Counted from the first letter of the stretch, positions 8,396 through 17,031 are shown. The stretch: DNA of 64,000 nucleotides from JAFGOM01 sp964605795 (GCA_964605795.1 CAZSDZ010000004.1:28999-92998); one strand, 5' to 3'. The notes: a model not told the origin generated them from the letters alone. Translations and numbers: made by a program.

Positions 8396-9001
8396 ATGAC
8401 AAAGACCGGATCGAAGAATATGAGTATGACACCTCTCATCGTTGCGATGGGGATGATTCTTATTGCAAGTATTCCTGAAGTACGGAAGGGAATTGGAGAG
8501 GGTCTCAATGTGTTTCTCGGTCCGCTGGTCGATTCATATCACATCCCTTTCTATATTGTCATCATCATCCTGTCTACCATCACGGCAGTCTATTCCTCAA
8601 CGATACAGAAGTACACGATAGATTATGCCAAGATGAAGGCAGTACAGGAGAGGATGAAGGCCTTTCAGAAGGATTACCGGGAGGCGACGCTTGCCAAGGA
8701 TGATAAAAGAATAAAAAAACTGGAAGCAAAGCGTCAGATGATGATGAAAGACCAGATGGAGATGAGTACCCAGCAGTTCAAACCCATGGCATATATCATG
8801 ATCCTTACCCTCCCGATATTCTTCTGGCTTATCTTCCGGCTGGATCACTTCGATGCCCTGATAACTATGCCGTTCTTTGGATCGGTGCATCTCACCGAGG
8901 CCATTTTAGGTCCGGCACCTGCATGGATCATCTGGTACATGCTCTGTTCTCTCTCCCTGTCACAGGTCGTGAGAAAAGCGCTTGATATCGGAGGCATATG
9001 A
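8396..9001 (+). CDS. DUF106/EMC3-family membrane protein (archaeal YidC-like)
   Basis: Predicted membrane protein of 201 residues in the Oxa1/YidC/EMC3/GET1 superfamily, thought to help insert membrane proteins. Three hydrophobic segments are visible: residues 11-22, about 42-62, and a C-terminal set around 130-190. They flank a long charged cytosolic coiled coil (AKMKAVQERMKAFQKDY, then DDKRIKKLEAKRQMMMKDQM). This architecture, with the coiled coil after the first core helix, is the family hallmark. It is 4 nt from adkA and just upstream of cmk, the conserved archaeal secY-linked order. Confidence 0.88.
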   Translation: MTKTGSKNMSMTPLIVAMGMILIASIPEVRKGIGEGLNVFLGPLVDSYHIPFYIVIIILSTITAVYSSTIQKYTIDYAKMKAVQERMKAFQKDYREATLAKDDKRIKKLEAKRQMMMKDQMEMSTQQFKPMAYIMILTLPIFFWLIFRLDHFDALITMPFFGSVHLTEAILGPAPAWIIWYMLCSLSLSQVVRKALDIGGI

Positions 9002-9005
9002 TCCG

Positions 9006-9533
9006 ATGCGGATCACGATAAGCGGGCTTCCTGGTTCGGGAACAACAACCCTTGCCCGAACACTATCGCACGAGTTATCGATTCCCCTGATATCTGCCGG
9101 TGAAGTGTTCCGCCAGATGGCTGCAGAGAAGGGGATGACCCTTGCCGAGTTTGGCAGGTACTGCGAAGAAGATCCGGCAGTAGATATGATGGTTGATGAA
9201 CGTCAGCGTGAGATCGGGTTGCAGTCAGATGATATCATCATCGAGGGTCGCCTGTCAGGCTGGAAGGTTCCAGAAGCCGACGTAAGGATATGGTTAAAGG
9301 CACCCCTTGAGATTCGGGTTCGCAGGATCTTTGAGCGGGATGAGACCACAGATCTCGCTCAGGCACTTCTTGAGACCAAGGCCAGGGAGGCAAGTGAGGA
9401 GAAGCGGTACCGGCAGTATTACGGGATTGATATCAGTGATCTCTCGTTGTATGATCTCGTGCTCGATTCATCACGGTTCACTCCGGATCTTCTTGCACGT
9501 ATCGTAGTATCTGCGATACCTAGCTCTCCCTGA
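9006..9533 (+). CDS. cmk: Cytidylate kinase, archaeal
   Basis: Phosphorylates CMP/dCMP with ATP in the cytoplasm; 175 residues. I start at ATG 9006, giving MRITISGLPGSGTTTLARTL with the P-loop at residues 7-15; the ORF extends further upstream to 8982 but would overlap the previous gene. IIEGRLSGWKVPEADVRIWL and the IRVRRIFERDE segment match archaeal Cmk. This is the last gene of the ribosomal/secY run: the tRNA-modification and ribosomal genes that follow cmk in many archaea are not here. Confidence 0.92.
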   Translation: MRITISGLPGSGTTTLARTLSHELSIPLISAGEVFRQMAAEKGMTLAEFGRYCEEDPAVDMMVDERQREIGLQSDDIIIEGRLSGWKVPEADVRIWLKAPLEIRVRRIFERDETTDLAQALLETKAREASEEKRYRQYYGIDISDLSLYDLVLDSSRFTPDLLARIVVSAIPSSP

Positions 9534-9562
9534 ACTGAGAAGATCTTCTGGCAGGCAGTGTT

Positions 9563-9573
9563 ATCTTTTTTTC
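9563..9573 (+). terminator. Probable transcription terminator of the ribosomal/secY operon
   Basis: A pyrimidine-rich run with seven consecutive T (ATCTTTTTTTCC) lies about 30 nt after the cmk stop, between convergent genes. Oligo-T tracts are the usual archaeal termination signal. No strong hairpin precedes it. Confidence 0.5.
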
Positions 9574-9620
9574 CTGGTGTGATAAATCACGTCCCTTATC
9601 TCTGTTTTGACAAGAGGCTG

Positions 9621-10718
9621 CTATATTATAGAGTTCTGTCTGTTTTTGATATCATGGAATGTCTGTATCATGAGATTGAATGCTGATACGACAAGGGTGA
9701 TGATAAGTGGTCCTAATATAATACCGATGAGTCCAAGGAGCATCATTCCGCCAAAGATTCCTATCATCATCAGGACCGGATGAATTGCTACCCGATCTCC
9801 CATGAGTTTTGGTCGGAGATAAAAGTCGATCCATCCTGATATCGTGGGATATCCCACAAAACAGAGCAGTAAAAACCCGGTGATGTCACCGGTTGACAGG
9901 GCATAGATAAGAAGTATGGCGATGAGTATCTGGGGGCCGAGAAAGGGGATGAGTTGCATTATGGCGGCAAGGATGGCATAAAAGGGGACGTGTCCATATC
10001 CGAGGATCATAAAAAACGGGATTGCACAGAAGAAGGTGACGATTGCGCACTGAAAGTTGACGATATAGACTGAGTACATGGTGTCAACGGTCACGGTGCT
10101 GATCTGGTCCATGGTATGAGAAGTTTTTGCCGGTAATAACTCCCGAATTACCTGGATAATCTCTTCTCCGTTTCGTACAAACAGAAAAAGAGCCAGAAAG
10201 AAGATAAGTCCACTGATGAGAAGTGCAGGGATACTGGCAAAGAAGTCAAGGACAAGATTTTTGCCGGCGTCTAAGAGGGTCAGGAGTATCGATTGAGTCG
10301 TCTCTTTGTTAAGAATCTCCCCGGTTCCCGGAAGGGAGGTATGTACCTGCAGGTCAGAAACGAGGTCAAAGAAGCCGTCCCCGATCGTTGCCGTTATCTC
10401 TTTCATATAATCAAGATTTGCATATAAGACGTTTATAGTACAAAAGATCCCGCCGATAATGGTTACAAAAACTCCACCGGTTAGAAGGATGGCAGCGTGA
10501 CCGGGTTTAAGATTATGTAAGCATCGCTGTTTTAGCGGTATCAGTACGACCGCAAGGGAAAAGGCAAGGATAAAAACGCTAACGAGAGGCCAGAATGATA
10601 ACCCGGCTACGATAAAGATAATAACTGCAATGATCAGGGTGTGTTTCTCTTCATCCTGTATCATCTCATATGTCATGTACAGATGATGCCTTACGGGTTT
10701 TAAAAAAGTTTCTCTCAT
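9621..10718 (-). CDS. AI-2E family transporter (UPF0118) membrane protein
   Basis: Polytopic inner-membrane permease of the AI-2E/UPF0118 family, some members of which export signalling molecules or Na+/Li+ in exchange for protons; the substrate here is unknown. About seven to eight hydrophobic segments are seen: a paired N-terminal set (LIIAVIIFIVAGLSFWPLV), a long loop, then LLISGLIFFLALFLFVRNG and the conserved C-terminal core with GYPTISGWIDFYLRPKLMG and GIFGGMMLLGLIGIILGPL. The start is uncertain: 10718 is chosen, with a GTG at 10766 and an ATG at 10676 as alternatives, none with a clear ribosome binding site. It is divergent from the kinase-like gene. Confidence 0.82.
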   Translation of the reverse strand: MRETFLKPVRHHLYMTYEMIQDEEKHTLIIAVIIFIVAGLSFWPLVSVFILAFSLAVVLIPLKQRCLHNLKPGHAAILLTGGVFVTIIGGIFCTINVLYANLDYMKEITATIGDGFFDLVSDLQVHTSLPGTGEILNKETTQSILLTLLDAGKNLVLDFFASIPALLISGLIFFLALFLFVRNGEEIIQVIRELLPAKTSHTMDQISTVTVDTMYSVYIVNFQCAIVTFFCAIPFFMILGYGHVPFYAILAAIMQLIPFLGPQILIAILLIYALSTGDITGFLLLCFVGYPTISGWIDFYLRPKLMGDRVAIHPVLMMIGIFGGMMLLGLIGIILGPLIITLVVSAFNLMIQTFHDIKNRQNSII

Positions 10719-10940
10719 CCCTGTTTTTCTACCGGAAGCCAGGCCGGGTGTTTGATACCGGGACACCGCTGTTATGCCTGATCCGGCAGGGGTATGGGAA
10801 CGTTCCTATGGATTTATCTCTTCAGACTGGGATAGGTACCAGAAGATGCAGTATACCGGTTCCCTGCAGTACCTGATGCGTTATCGCGGGAACAGTATCA
10901 GGTCTCTTTGGTATTTTCGGCATGAACCGGGAGAAGAAGC

Positions 10941-13025
10941 ATGAGTGAGATGTGTTGTAATCCCACAGGTTGTCTTTTCAGGTACGGGTTGGTTGTACAG
11001 GGAGCTGAACTTTTTCTGTCGCCTGTACTGAATCGTCTGTTCCGGCTTTTTATTCTTGCAGGAATCGTTCTTTCACTCTGTATCCTTTCCTGTTCTGCAC
11101 AGACCGGTGAAGGTATCGCAGGAATCGGGTACCAGAAGGCGGTATGTGACGGGGACGTTATTCCAGGTATCATGGAAGCGGGTGTTATATACCCGGTTAC
11201 CATCAGTTTTCGCAATAGTGGTCTTGCCGTCTGGGAAGAAGGCCGTGAGCATTACGAACTGGTACTCGTTTCAGGGGATGGATTTTTCATGGATCCCCCT
11301 GCTGTCCGTATCCCTCCCGGGATCACTATCACGTCAGGAAAGTCCTATCTCTTTGCCTCCATGCTGCAGGCACCTGAAGCGACCGGCACGTATCCTGTCA
11401 TCTTCGGGATGCAGGTGCGTTCGGGTGCACAGACGCACCAGTTCCCTGAGTTATATGAGAAGGAGATAACCGTTATCCCGAAAGGAGGAATATCCTCACC
11501 AGACTTAGGATCCTTACATATCTGGACAACACCGGATGGGGCAACGGTACTTTTGAACCAGACATCCCGGGGAACAACGCCGGTCATCATTCCGGATCTT
11601 TCTCCCGGAATGTATCACGGTAACCTGACCCTTTCCGGGTTTTTAGAACGCAGTTTTACTGCCGAGGTTGTGCCGGGCACGATAACCACCATCACCCTTG
11701 ATCTGACCGATCCGAAAAGTAAAGAAGTGGTGGTACAAAAAACTCCAGATATATCACTTGTCTCTTCTCTCCTTTCTCACCTGTATTCTGTCATCATCCT
11801 GGTAATACTGGTTTTGTCTGCTTTTGTTTTTCTGTATCTTCAGACCGGGGGCAGAAGCGGGAGGTTCATAAACAGGAGATCCGGGGGCGGACTGCGGATG
11901 GGACAGGAAAAGAGCGGTTCATCGGGACACCACGATACCGGTCTCTCTACCGGGAAAGAGGGGAGAGAGGGATCCTTTTCCGCTGAAGGCTCTTTAAAAG
12001 AGGAAGCCGGTGGGAGAAAGGCATCGCAATCAGAAAACCGCAGTACCGGAAAGGAAGAACAGAAGCAGAAAGGAATGATTGGAGCCAAAGGTGTTTTACA
12101 TCAATCAAAAAAGACCGGGGAAGAGAAAGATGCACGAGAGAAAAAAACCGGCAATGATGCAATCACAGAGACCGGGTATGAGAATGAGTTGTACGAAGGG
12201 TTTCCGCACGAGTTGCGGGATAGGTATGATCCTCTTGCTCTTATCGGGACCGATCCCTATACCCGGGTATACCAGGTCAAAAGAAAGGCTGATGAGAAGG
12301 TCCGCGTCGTAAAACTTCCCCAGAACAAGGAAGCCCCGAGTGAGATTCTAGAGAAAGAGATCTCAGTCTGGCATACTATGAAACATCCAAGAATCCTCCC
12401 CATATACCGGTTTGAGTATGAACCGGTGATGTATCTTGAGATGGAGTACGTAGACGGAGTTGCTGTCCGCAACAAAACGATCCATTCTTTTGCAGAGTTC
12501 AAAAAACCTGTCTCTCCACGGCTTGCCGTGAAACTGATACGGGGAGTGGCGGAAGGGATTGCTTTTTTGCACTCGCAGGGGGTCAGGCATTACCACCTTC
12601 ACCAGGGAAATATTCTTATTGACGCCAACCGTGAACCGGTGCTGACCGGGCTTGCACGGGGTAAGAACGAGTTCGGGTTTGCGGTGGGCGATAGTGACCC
12701 GGCTGAGGCAGATGCTCCCTATCTTGCACCGGAACAGCGGTTCCCTGAGAGGTACGGCCCGGTAGGGATGAAGACTGATATCTACCAGGTGGGTGCCATC
12801 CTGTATGAACTCCTGACCGGCGCCCCTCCCTATTCTGATAAAGCCAGTGCTGCTGTTGGTCTGACGATACGATCAGACGAGGAACTCATACTTCCATCCC
12901 GAATCAATCCTTCTCTAGCTCCCTTTGATCCGATCCTCTCACGAATGCTTGCATGGGAGAAGAAGGATCGGTACCGATCCATCATGGACTTTTTGCGGGA
13001 TCTTGATCTGATCAATCGTGTGTGA
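10941..13025 (+). CDS. Membrane-anchored PEGA-domain protein with a degenerate serine/threonine-kinase domain
   Basis: A 694-residue protein. Order: N-terminal hydrophobic segment (LFRLFILAGIVLSLCILSCS, about residues 33-52, likely signal/anchor); an extracytoplasmic beta-rich domain; a PEGA domain about 190-255 (GSLHIWTTPDGATVLLNQ); a transmembrane helix about 280-300; a charged low-complexity linker to about 410; and a protein-kinase fold about 427-694. The kinase keeps the Lys of the VAIK site (VVKLP, K458), an APEQ motif and TDIYQVGAILYELLTG. However, HRD is HYH (residues 550-552) and the DFG region reads LTGLAR, so both catalytic aspartates are missing. It looks like a pseudokinase sensor. 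The start follows GGGAGAAGAAGC. Confidence 0.85.
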   Translation: MSEMCCNPTGCLFRYGLVVQGAELFLSPVLNRLFRLFILAGIVLSLCILSCSAQTGEGIAGIGYQKAVCDGDVIPGIMEAGVIYPVTISFRNSGLAVWEEGREHYELVLVSGDGFFMDPPAVRIPPGITITSGKSYLFASMLQAPEATGTYPVIFGMQVRSGAQTHQFPELYEKEITVIPKGGISSPDLGSLHIWTTPDGATVLLNQTSRGTTPVIIPDLSPGMYHGNLTLSGFLERSFTAEVVPGTITTITLDLTDPKSKEVVVQKTPDISLVSSLLSHLYSVIILVILVLSAFVFLYLQTGGRSGRFINRRSGGGLRMGQEKSGSSGHHDTGLSTGKEGREGSFSAEGSLKEEAGGRKASQSENRSTGKEEQKQKGMIGAKGVLHQSKKTGEEKDAREKKTGNDAITETGYENELYEGFPHELRDRYDPLALIGTDPYTRVYQVKRKADEKVRVVKLPQNKEAPSEILEKEISVWHTMKHPRILPIYRFEYEPVMYLEMEYVDGVAVRNKTIHSFAEFKKPVSPRLAVKLIRGVAEGIAFLHSQGVRHYHLHQGNILIDANREPVLTGLARGKNEFGFAVGDSDPAEADAPYLAPEQRFPERYGPVGMKTDIYQVGAILYELLTGAPPYSDKASAAVGLTIRSDEELILPSRINPSLAPFDPILSRMLAWEKKDRYRSIMDFLRDLDLINRV

Positions 13026-13238
13026 TTATGAGATACAATATGATATTGCCGGGAGAGTAATGGAGTATATCAGACCCTGCTTGTTGTTCTTAAGCTCGAA
13101 TAGGTAAGGCTTGGGAAAAATAAGGCAATAATCGTGAGGTTTTGTCACGATATCAAATCACGTTTCAAATTCGAGAAAAAAGAGGATAGATTGATATCCA
13201 TCCATCAGGCGAATTGAAATGGCTGTTCTCTTTTTTGG

Positions 13239-13589
13239 TTAATGCCCGTTGCATGTGTGCTCGGTGCAGATACTTCCCCCACCCGGGACGAGAAGTCCTG
13301 ACTGGTAATCCTGTGCAGCTTTGTCGACACTGCCTGATACTCCAAGGATGACCTCGATTCCATTCTCATGGAAGAGATTCACTGCCCTCTGTCCCATTCC
13401 TCCGGCAACAATGATGTTTACTCCGTGGGAAGCGAGGAAAGGTGGCAGCATGCCCGGCTCATGCCCGGGACTATCGAGATCTCCGATATGACGTATCATC
13501 GAGTCATCTGCCTGGTACAGGGCATATGCCTCGCAATGACCAAAATGTCCTGATACCTCTGATCCATCACGTGCGATTGCTATCTTCAC
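13239..13589 (-). CDS. NifX/NifB-like (dinitrogenase iron-molybdenum cofactor) family protein
   Basis: Small cytoplasmic protein of about 116 residues with the NifX/NafY-type fold that in nitrogen fixers carries FeMo-cofactor precursors; outside nitrogen fixation the cargo is unknown. I choose GTG 13589 (VKIAIARDGSEVSGHFGHCE), preceded by GGAAG about 7 nt upstream; an ATG at 13640 would add an atypical 17-residue leader. Family features are the HFGHC motif, IVAGGMGQRAVNLF and a Cys/His-rich tail (CTEHTCNGH) that could bind a metal. It is a paralogue of 16037-16381 and has its own promoter with the cluster operator. Confidence 0.85.
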   Translation of the reverse strand: MKIAIARDGSEVSGHFGHCEAYALYQADDSMIRHIGDLDSPGHEPGMLPPFLASHGVNIIVAGGMGQRAVNLFHENGIEVILGVSGSVDKAAQDYQSGLLVPGGGSICTEHTCNGH

Positions 13590-13768
13590 GGTTATCTTCC
13601 TATATTTCTGATAAAATGGCCTCTTATTCGTCTCTTTCACCCAAAGAAATGGGCACCGCGACTGATTTCTGGCCGAATGTCACTAAACTCTTCCTGGTCT
13701 GTCCGTCCCGGCGGTTTACTCGGTAAGAGATGGTATATCCGCCGGATTCCTTCTTTTACGCGCCTCTT

Positions 13769-13813
13769 CTATGAACCTGTTCCGATAATCGGGGTTCCGT
13801 CCATTCCAGGCAT
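13769..13813 (-). CDS. Short leader ORF resembling the start of a DUF5320 protein
   Basis: A 14-codon frame, ATG 13813 to TAG, reading MPGMDGTPIIGTGS. It follows a good ribosome binding site (GGAAGG) and lies in the long leader before the NifX-like gene. Its beginning resembles that of the DUF5320 gene at 17244 (MPGCNGTGPLGRGPM). In both places the ATG is 43 nt after the first G of GCATATGAGTA. It is either a decayed DUF5320 paralogue or a leader peptide; translation is not proven. Confidence 0.4.
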   Translation of the reverse strand: MPGMDGTPIIGTGS

Positions 13814-13840
13814 TGATACCTTCCGGTGCTTCATAACACC

Positions 13841-13873
13841 ATTAGTACTCATATGCGTTAAAGTATTTATATT
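13841..13873 (-). promoter_or_regulatory. Promoter and operator site 1 (NifX-like gene)
   Basis: On the minus strand a TATA box (AATATAAATAC, 13863-13873) is followed by an operator-like sequence at 13841-13858 containing ACGCATATGAGTACTAAT. The half-site ATGAGTACTAAT matches sites 2 and 3. The centre of CATATG lies about 16 bp from the TATA centre, close to the expected start of transcription, so a bound protein would block initiation. Confidence 0.6.
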
Positions 13874-13900
13874 TTCTCAAATGGTTGATTTTGTTTTTGA

Positions 13901-14299
13901 TTATTCTCCCTTTTCTTCATTCATTGTTTCGCTTTCTCTGTATAATGCGTTATTATTTCTCGGACAGGATCCCTCGGTCTGGAAATTGCAGTTATGAATA
14001 TTAATCATCTTCCCGTTGACCAGAGCATCGGTTACCTTCATGCGTGCTTCATGGAGATCTTTCCAGACCGTCTTGCGTGAGACCCCAAGTACTGCTGCTG
14101 CTTCTTCCTGATCCATCTCGACCAGATCGATGAGTCGTAACAGTTCTAACTCTTCCGGATACAGATACACAGAACCGTTATCTTCCCCTGTGTTGCACTG
14201 GGGGGCATAACATCGCCAGGGGCCGCATTCACCCATCCGTCTTCGAATCCGTGGGCGACCACGTCTTCGGAACGGTTCGGCATTATTGTTTCGGTCCAT
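13901..14299 (-). CDS. DUF134 (UPF0251) helix-turn-helix protein, probable regulator of the cluster
   Basis: A 132-residue protein of the DUF134/UPF0251 family. The basic N-terminus (FRRRGRPRIRRRMGECGP) and the sigma-70 region-4-like helix-turn-helix (LIDLVEMDQEEAAAVLGV then SRKTVWKDLHEARMKV) are both typical. Cysteines in ECGPWRCYAPQC and near the C-terminus (HNCN, GSCPR) could bind a metal or Fe-S cluster. It is the last gene of the operon that starts at 16381, 3 nt after the second MinD-like ATPase. It is the best local candidate for binding the shared CATATG operators. This role is inferred. Confidence 0.85.
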   Translation of the reverse strand: MDRNNNAEPFRRRGRPRIRRRMGECGPWRCYAPQCNTGEDNGSVYLYPEELELLRLIDLVEMDQEEAAAVLGVSRKTVWKDLHEARMKVTDALVNGKMINIHNCNFQTEGSCPRNNNALYRESETMNEEKGE

Positions 14300-14302
14300 A
14301 AA

Positions 14303-15172
14303 TTAGGTACGGTTGAGATCCTGTTTGAGATGTTTCACTGCTTTTTTGAGAATTACCGTAGCCGGGCTTTCGGAACGGGTAAATGGTTCACAATTCCTGG
14401 TGGCCTCGATAATCCCGGGATCAAGGGGTATCTCACAGAGAATGGGGATATCCCATTCTTTTGCTGATTCCTCTAATGCAAGAGTTCCTTTCGGGACGAG
14501 ATCAGCCTTGTTTATGATCATTACCATCCTGGATCGGAGAGAGCGGCAGACGGTGACAAGCCGTCCGAGATCATGCCGTCCGGATGAACCCGGTTCCGTG
14601 ACAAGGATAACGATCTCACAGCCGGTCACCGCTGATATGAGCGGGCATCCGATACCAGGCGGCCCATCCACCAGAACCAGGGGAATATCTGGTGCGATCT
14701 CACGTGCCTTCTTCCTGATATCATGAACCATGAGCCCTGAATTCCCGTTTCCCGGGAATAGTGAACCATCAATAAACGGACCATACCGGGAATTCCCGGT
14801 TCGTATCTCTCCACAGGTATGCGGAACCATAACAATTGCATGAGAGGGACAGACATACTCGCATACACCGCATCCTTCGCATTGGAGTGGATCGACCTGC
14901 ACACAATCCTCATGGCGGGTTATTGCATCAAATCGGCAGGACCCAATACAGGTCTCACAGAGGTTGCACAGACCCGTATCAATACATGCCCGGTCCATGC
15001 CAAAAAAAGGTTCGGTTGTTTCAATCTCAGGTTGTATAATAAGGGCAAGATTGGCAGCGTCGACATCACAGTCAGCCATTACAACCGTGCCTGAAAGGAG
15101 TGAGCCGATCGCTCCGGTTATCACGGTCTTGCCGGTTCCTCCCTTCCCGCTCACCACTGCTATCTGTATCAT
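14303..15172 (-). CDS. MinD/Mrp-type P-loop ATPase with inserted ferredoxin domain (second copy)
   Basis: A 289-residue cytoplasmic ATPase of the SIMIBI class. I choose ATG 15172 (MIQIAVVSGKGGTGKT), which overlaps the stop of the upstream paralogue by 4 nt. The deviant Walker A GKGGTGKT is followed by ADCDVDAANL. A two-cluster ferredoxin insert has cysteine motifs CNLCETCIGSC and CEGCGVCEYVCP, expected to hold two [4Fe-4S] clusters. VLVDGPPGIGCP is the Walker B/switch region. Paired ATPases of this kind occur beside NifX-like and DUF134 genes in many anaerobes; their substrate is not established, with Fe-S or metal-cofactor handling the usual suggestion. Confidence 0.88.
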   Translation of the reverse strand: MIQIAVVSGKGGTGKTVITGAIGSLLSGTVVMADCDVDAANLALIIQPEIETTEPFFGMDRACIDTGLCNLCETCIGSCRFDAITRHEDCVQVDPLQCEGCGVCEYVCPSHAIVMVPHTCGEIRTGNSRYGPFIDGSLFPGNGNSGLMVHDIRKKAREIAPDIPLVLVDGPPGIGCPLISAVTGCEIVILVTEPGSSGRHDLGRLVTVCRSLRSRMVMIINKADLVPKGTLALEESAKEWDIPILCEIPLDPGIIEATRNCEPFTRSESPATVILKKAVKHLKQDLNRT

Positions 15173-16017
15173 CGGGCACCTGCCAGGGCAAGGCATTCGT
15201 ACCCAAGCCGTACAAACCGCTCCCGCCATGCAGAATCCTGCTCGCTGATGATGCTCCCGCTCCCCTGCATGAGGGCAATCGTGCGATCAAAGGGAATGCG
15301 CATGAGAACCGGAAGATTATGGGCGGTGCAGTATGACTCCACGCCATTGTCTTTCTCATCGTTCCGGTTGATTACTACCGCGGTGGGAATGTCAAAAATT
15401 TCTGTTACCTCGTGGATGAGAGAGAGATCATGCAGTCCGAAAGGGGTTGGTTCTGTTACCATGAGGCAGAAATCACAATCTTTGAGCGTCTCCATTGCTG
15501 CACACGATGAGCCTGGCGGAGCATCCAGAAGAGCAAGGGCTTCCCTCGTAAGATGCCTGCGGACTGCTTTTATTACCGCTGTTGTATGAATGGACCCCTC
15601 TTCCAGTGTACCGCTGATAAGGAGAAGAGAAGGCTTCGGGTTTGAGATATGAACCACACCAGCTCTCTCCGGTCGCATGGATATCGCTTTTGTGGGACAT
15701 ACGATCTCACATCCTCCGCAGGAGTGGCAGAGCTTCTCATATTGCAGTACCCGGTCAGCAAGGACAATGAGGGCACCGTACCGGCAGAACGATCCGCAGG
15801 TTCCACACAGTGTGCAGGCAGCTGTGTCAATATCAGGGACCGGGTGTGTAACAATCTCTTCTTTTTGATTACCCGAAAAGAAGAGATGACAGTTTGGTTC
15901 TTCAACATCGCAGTCAGCCAGTGTCACCTCGTGCGATGCACAAAGGGCCAGGGCAAGGTTTACTGCAACCGTTGTTTTTCCGGTTCCTCCTTTCCCGCTT
16001 GCAATTGCTATCTGCAT
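15169..16017 (-). CDS. MinD/Mrp-type P-loop ATPase with inserted ferredoxin domain (first copy)
   Basis: A 282-residue paralogue of the downstream ATPase. MQIAIASGKGGTGKTTVAVN carries the deviant Walker A at residues 8-15, followed by ADCDVEEPNCHLFF. The ferredoxin insert contains CTLCGTCGSFCRYG and CHSCGGCEIVCP, and ALLDAPPGSSCAAM is the Walker B/switch segment. The gene starts 19 nt after the NifX-like gene and overlaps the next ATPase by 4 nt, so the two ATPases are probably made in equal amounts and may form a heterodimer (inferred). Confidence 0.88.
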   Translation of the reverse strand: MQIAIASGKGGTGKTTVAVNLALALCASHEVTLADCDVEEPNCHLFFSGNQKEEIVTHPVPDIDTAACTLCGTCGSFCRYGALIVLADRVLQYEKLCHSCGGCEIVCPTKAISMRPERAGVVHISNPKPSLLLISGTLEEGSIHTTAVIKAVRRHLTREALALLDAPPGSSCAAMETLKDCDFCLMVTEPTPFGLHDLSLIHEVTEIFDIPTAVVINRNDEKDNGVESYCTAHNLPVLMRIPFDRTIALMQGSGSIISEQDSAWRERFVRLGYECLALAGAR

Positions 16018-16036
16018 TGCGATTTTCCGGGAAAAA

Positions 16037-16381
16037 TTATTGGTTTCCTATCATTCGGACAAGTTTTCCTGCCTTGAACTGTTCCAGGGCAGAGGAGACT
16101 GTTCCCGCTCCCTCAAAGAGAAATACTTCTATTCCGGCGGCAATCAGGGCATTCTCGGCATTGCCACCGATCCGGGGGGCTATCAGATGAGTCACCTTGT
16201 TCTGAACGAGAAGCTGGACAAGCCGGGGTCCGACGCCACCGCTCTCAGCAGCATAGGGATTGGAGAGGGTTGTTGTTGCTCCTGACTCCTGATTAACGAT
16301 GATAATGTACGGTGCTCTTCCAAACCGGGTGTCTACCGGGTCGTTTATCGTCTGACCTGATGCTGGTATTGCTATCTGCAT
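16037..16381 (-). CDS. NifX/NifB-like family protein, first gene of the DUF134 operon
   Basis: A 114-residue protein of the dinitrogenase iron-molybdenum cofactor family. It begins MQIAIPASGQTINDPVDTRF and contains the family features FGRAPYIIIV, GVGPRLVQLLVQN and APRIGGNAENALIAAGIEVF. It lacks the Cys/His-rich tail of the paralogue at 13239, so the two may have different cargo. It leads an operon with the two MinD-like ATPases and DUF134. A near-perfect palindrome lies 8-31 nt before its start codon. Confidence 0.86.
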   Translation of the reverse strand: MQIAIPASGQTINDPVDTRFGRAPYIIIVNQESGATTTLSNPYAAESGGVGPRLVQLLVQNKVTHLIAPRIGGNAENALIAAGIEVFLFEGAGTVSSALEQFKAGKLVRMIGNQ

Positions 16382-16388
16382 AGGTATA

Positions 16389-16412
16389 ATTACTACTCAT
16401 ATGAGTAATAAT
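16389..16412. promoter_or_regulatory. Operator site 2, 24-bp near-perfect palindrome
   Basis: The left half ATTACTACTCAT and right half ATGAGTAATAAT are reverse complements apart from one position. The site is immediately upstream of the operon starting at 16381 and within the divergent region shared with the CGGC gene (starts 16569). It is the most symmetrical of the three related sites and probably the highest-affinity one. Confidence 0.65.
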
Positions 16413-16568
16413 TGTATCTCAGCCGGCATCCGTGTCAGTTCAGGTGACTGGTGTATATCCCCCTCATTCATAAAACACGAATGACCCGTTCTTTTCGTCT
16501 TTCTTTCAAATCCCTATTCTTTATCCACGAGTACGACCAAACGGTATACAGAACACAGGACGTGGAAT

Positions 16569-17015
16569 ATGGATAAACCCGTTAAAATTGGCATTATTAT
16601 CTGTGATCGGTACCATACCTGCGCAGGCGGGAAATGTCTTCGCGCATTTCATAACCGGGAAGGTGCATTTGAACAGTACCAGGGCAGGGATATCGAACTT
16701 GTCGGATTCGCAACGTGCAACGGATGCCCGGGTGGAAATATCGAGTACGCCCCGGCAGAGATGAAAAAAAACGGTGCAGAGGTTATTCACCTTGCAACCG
16801 GAATGATTGTCGGATATCCCCCCTGTCCGCGAATCAGGTATTTCTCTGAGTTTATTACCGAGAAATACGGTATCAGGGTTGTTATTGGTACCCATCCCAT
16901 CCCGACGAGTTACTACGAGACCCATACGAGACTCGGGACCTGGGATTCATCATCCGGGAAAGATCTGATAGCTCCGACCCTGACTGATGCCGATACCAGG
17001 GAAGCGTATAATTAA
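16569..17015 (+). CDS. CGGC-domain protein
   Basis: A 148-residue cytoplasmic protein of the CGGC (putative metal-binding) family. Cysteine motifs visible are TCAGGKCLRAFHNREG near residue 18, FATCNGCPGGN near residue 50, and YPPCPRIRYF near residue 92, together enough ligands for an Fe-S cluster or metal ion. The C-terminal portion GIRVVIGTHPIPTSY is typical. The family function is unknown. It is divergent from the NifX/MinD/DUF134 operon and is followed by a terminator. Confidence 0.85.
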   Translation: MDKPVKIGIIICDRYHTCAGGKCLRAFHNREGAFEQYQGRDIELVGFATCNGCPGGNIEYAPAEMKKNGAEVIHLATGMIVGYPPCPRIRYFSEFITEKYGIRVVIGTHPIPTSYYETHTRLGTWDSSSGKDLIAPTLTDADTREAYN

Positions 17016-17031
17016 GAGCATTGCATGTGTG

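Noticed and set aside
13677..13997. 106-codon plus-strand ORF opposite the NifX leader
   Set aside because: It crosses the minus-strand promoter, operator site 1 and the DUF134 gene, and has no motif.
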